Assembly (NCBI GenBank): GCA_014529385.2
Contig: CM043952.1
Location: forward strand, 155,101,057 to 155,161,056
Source of the DNA: Adiantum capillus-veneris
Lineage: Eukaryota > Streptophyta > Polypodiopsida > Polypodiales > Pteridaceae
DNA length: 60,000 nt
Direction: 5' to 3'
The first letter of the stretch is position 1; every line of letters begins with the position of its first letter. The notes under the pieces are model-generated. The model was not told the DNA's origin. It worked only from the letters and a program-made list of their open reading frames with translations, and searched no databases. The position numbers and the translations under genes were made by a program. Positions 58,785-60,000 of this stretch are shown here, piece by piece.

Positions 58785-59354
58785 TCAAGTGGAAGAAGAT
58801 AAGGTACCAAGATATAAGTCTCCAATACCCTTTACTTGACAAGTAGTATCATCAGCAAGATAAACAACACGTTGAACTGGCAGTGGATGATAGTTATGGA
58901 GCCACTTAGACTGATATGTCATATTTCCTGTAGCACCAGAATCGACAATAAAAAGTGATCCATCACGTACATGAAGTATTCTGTCTAGAGCAACTGAACA
59001 TAGGACGCATCTTATTTCTGGTACAATGTTGTTTCGATGTTCAGTAGCATATGCTCTATTCTGATCTGTGTCGAATCGACGCTTATAGCACATATGAGTG
59101 GGATGATCAGATCGTCCACAATATTCACAAGAAGAAGAAGAAGAGTCTCTAGATAAACGTGGTTGTTTTGTGGTAATATTGTGTTCTTCATCATATTGAC
59201 GTGCCCAACAATCATCTTCAGTATGGCCATTTCTGTTGCAGTAAGAACATTGCTTATTACGAAATTTGAGACGAGAGAAAATATTACCGCGACGGCCACC
59301 TCTACGGTTTCCTCGTTGAAATGGACGCCTTCGAGCATAAAAAGCACGTTCCAT
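58785..59354 (-). pseudogene. Copia Gag C-terminus and protease
   Basis: Basic Arg/Gly-rich RNA-binding stretch (RRRPFQRGNRRGGRRGN) followed by two zinc-binding motifs, CSYCNRNGHTEDDC (canonical C-x2-C-x4-H-x4-C) and CEYCGRSDHPTHMC (C-x2-C-x4-H-x4-C). The aspartic protease site is FIVDSGATGNMT, followed by VYLADDTTCQVKGIGDLYLG. The frame continues from the Gag exon through a TAG at 59355-59357. Confidence 0.85.
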
Positions 59355-60000
59355 CTATTGTGACTCAGTCTCCTCTTGTGAAATCATAGCTGTATTGTGA
59401 CCAGCATTCCGACGTTCTTGACGTTGAGAGTATTCAATTAAAGACATGCAAGCTTGGTCGAAATCAAGACCATCTTTATTAGAGAGAATAGTAACAATGT
59501 TATCATAAGAAGAGTCCTTCACCGTATCAAGGAGAAGTGTAATCAGTTGCTTTTGTGGAACAGGATCACCGGCAGCAGCAAGTTGATTAATGATAGATTT
59601 GAAAGACTCAATATGTCCCGTCATGGCAGTACCAACTTCATATTGTAACTTGTTAGGCAACCCTCTCAAATAAAGTATTTCTGTAACAGATTTCTTCTGA
59701 AATTTTGCAATAAGGTACTTCCATACGTCATGGGAAGTAGGCAGTTCATACATATCAAGCAAAAGGGAATCAGTAAGAGCAGAAAGAATATACCGACGAG
59801 CTGCTTTATCACGTCGTTGCCAATCCGTATAGGCAACATTCCAATCTTCAAATATAGGTCCTTCAGTGATAAACACGTTATCATTATCCGTATCAACAGG
59901 CTGAGGCAGACAAACACGATTTCCAAGAACAACATCGGAGAGTTCATCGCCTTCAAGAATTAACAACATCTTTGCTTTCCAGCCTGGAAATCCTTGACCT
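59355..60000 (-). pseudogene. Copia Gag N-terminal part, incomplete at window edge
   Basis: The frame is open to the window edge (GFPGWKAKMLLILEG); an ATG at 59969 is probably internal, because copia Gag normally starts upstream of the FxGW block. The core of the Gag (UBN2-type) domain is recognisable: DKAARRYILSALTDSLLLDM, SHDVWKYLIAKFQ, LYLRGLPNKLQYEVGT, and FKSIINQLAAAGDPVP. It ends at TAG 59355-59357 after SQEETESQ. Confidence 0.85.

Larger units (their letters stand above)
55494..60000 (-). mobile_element. Ty1/copia retrotransposon, 5' end outside window
   Basis: Minus-strand element: 3' LTR at 55494-55636, polypurine tract, then RNase H, RT, integrase, protease and Gag reading toward increasing coordinates. 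This is the Pseudoviridae order (integrase before RT). It is inserted in the gag zinc-knuckle codons of the second Ty3 copy, right after ...TGCGGAG. The other LTR should lie beyond 60000. Five in-frame stops, no frameshift, in 4.1 kb. Confidence 0.9.

Overview
This is a eukaryotic nuclear window made mostly of repeats, most likely from a land plant or a close streptophyte relative. Signs of this are GT-AG introns, a Ty3/gypsy element with a second, archaeal-type RNase H domain (Tat/Ogre type), a Ty1/copia element, a hAT element with BED and DUF659 domains, a CACTA-type terminus, a fragment of a plant-style heavy-metal-associated (HIPP-like) gene, and many stop codons best explained by C-to-T changes in CG and CHG contexts. 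I cannot name the species. No protein-coding gene in the window is recognisable, intact and ordinary.

Layout. 1-5.0 kb holds two convergent genes whose stops lie about 64 bp apart: an unrecognised plus-strand gene (to 2026) and a four-exon minus-strand gene (4949 to 2090) with features of a DDE transposase carrying a C2...H2 zinc insert. 5.17-9.89 kb is a decayed hAT element, bounded by a 10-bp direct repeat, holding a truncated minus-strand transposase and, in the opposite orientation, a fragment of a protein kinase-like gene. A gypsy-LTR-like scrap follows (10.05-10.16 kb), then about 1.7 kb with nothing recognisable.

13.46-43.48 kb is dominated by a head-to-tail satellite of roughly 190-bp units, on the order of 130 copies, each containing a GT microsatellite and a tRNA-like A-box/B-box pair 32 nt apart. 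The satellite has a higher-order period of 5.7-6.7 kb. A non-repetitive flank (11.97-13.46 kb) is duplicated at 33.04-35.87 kb, so the arrangement reads flank-array-flank-array. The arrays and the second flank carry insertions: two related 1.3-kb elements flanked by TTAA whose empty sites are visible elsewhere in the window, an HMA/HIPP gene fragment, and a CACTA-like end with a 28-bp palindrome.

43.8-45.4 kb has pieces of two unrecognised minus-strand genes. The second is cut within an exon by a Ty3/gypsy insertion arranged LTR-internal-LTR-internal (45.385-55.49 kb). The second internal copy is broken inside the Gag zinc knuckle by a minus-strand Ty1/copia element (55.494 kb to beyond the window end), whose polyprotein frame has five in-frame stops but no frameshift. 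The region is therefore a nest of at least six kinds of mobile element around a tRNA/SINE-like satellite.
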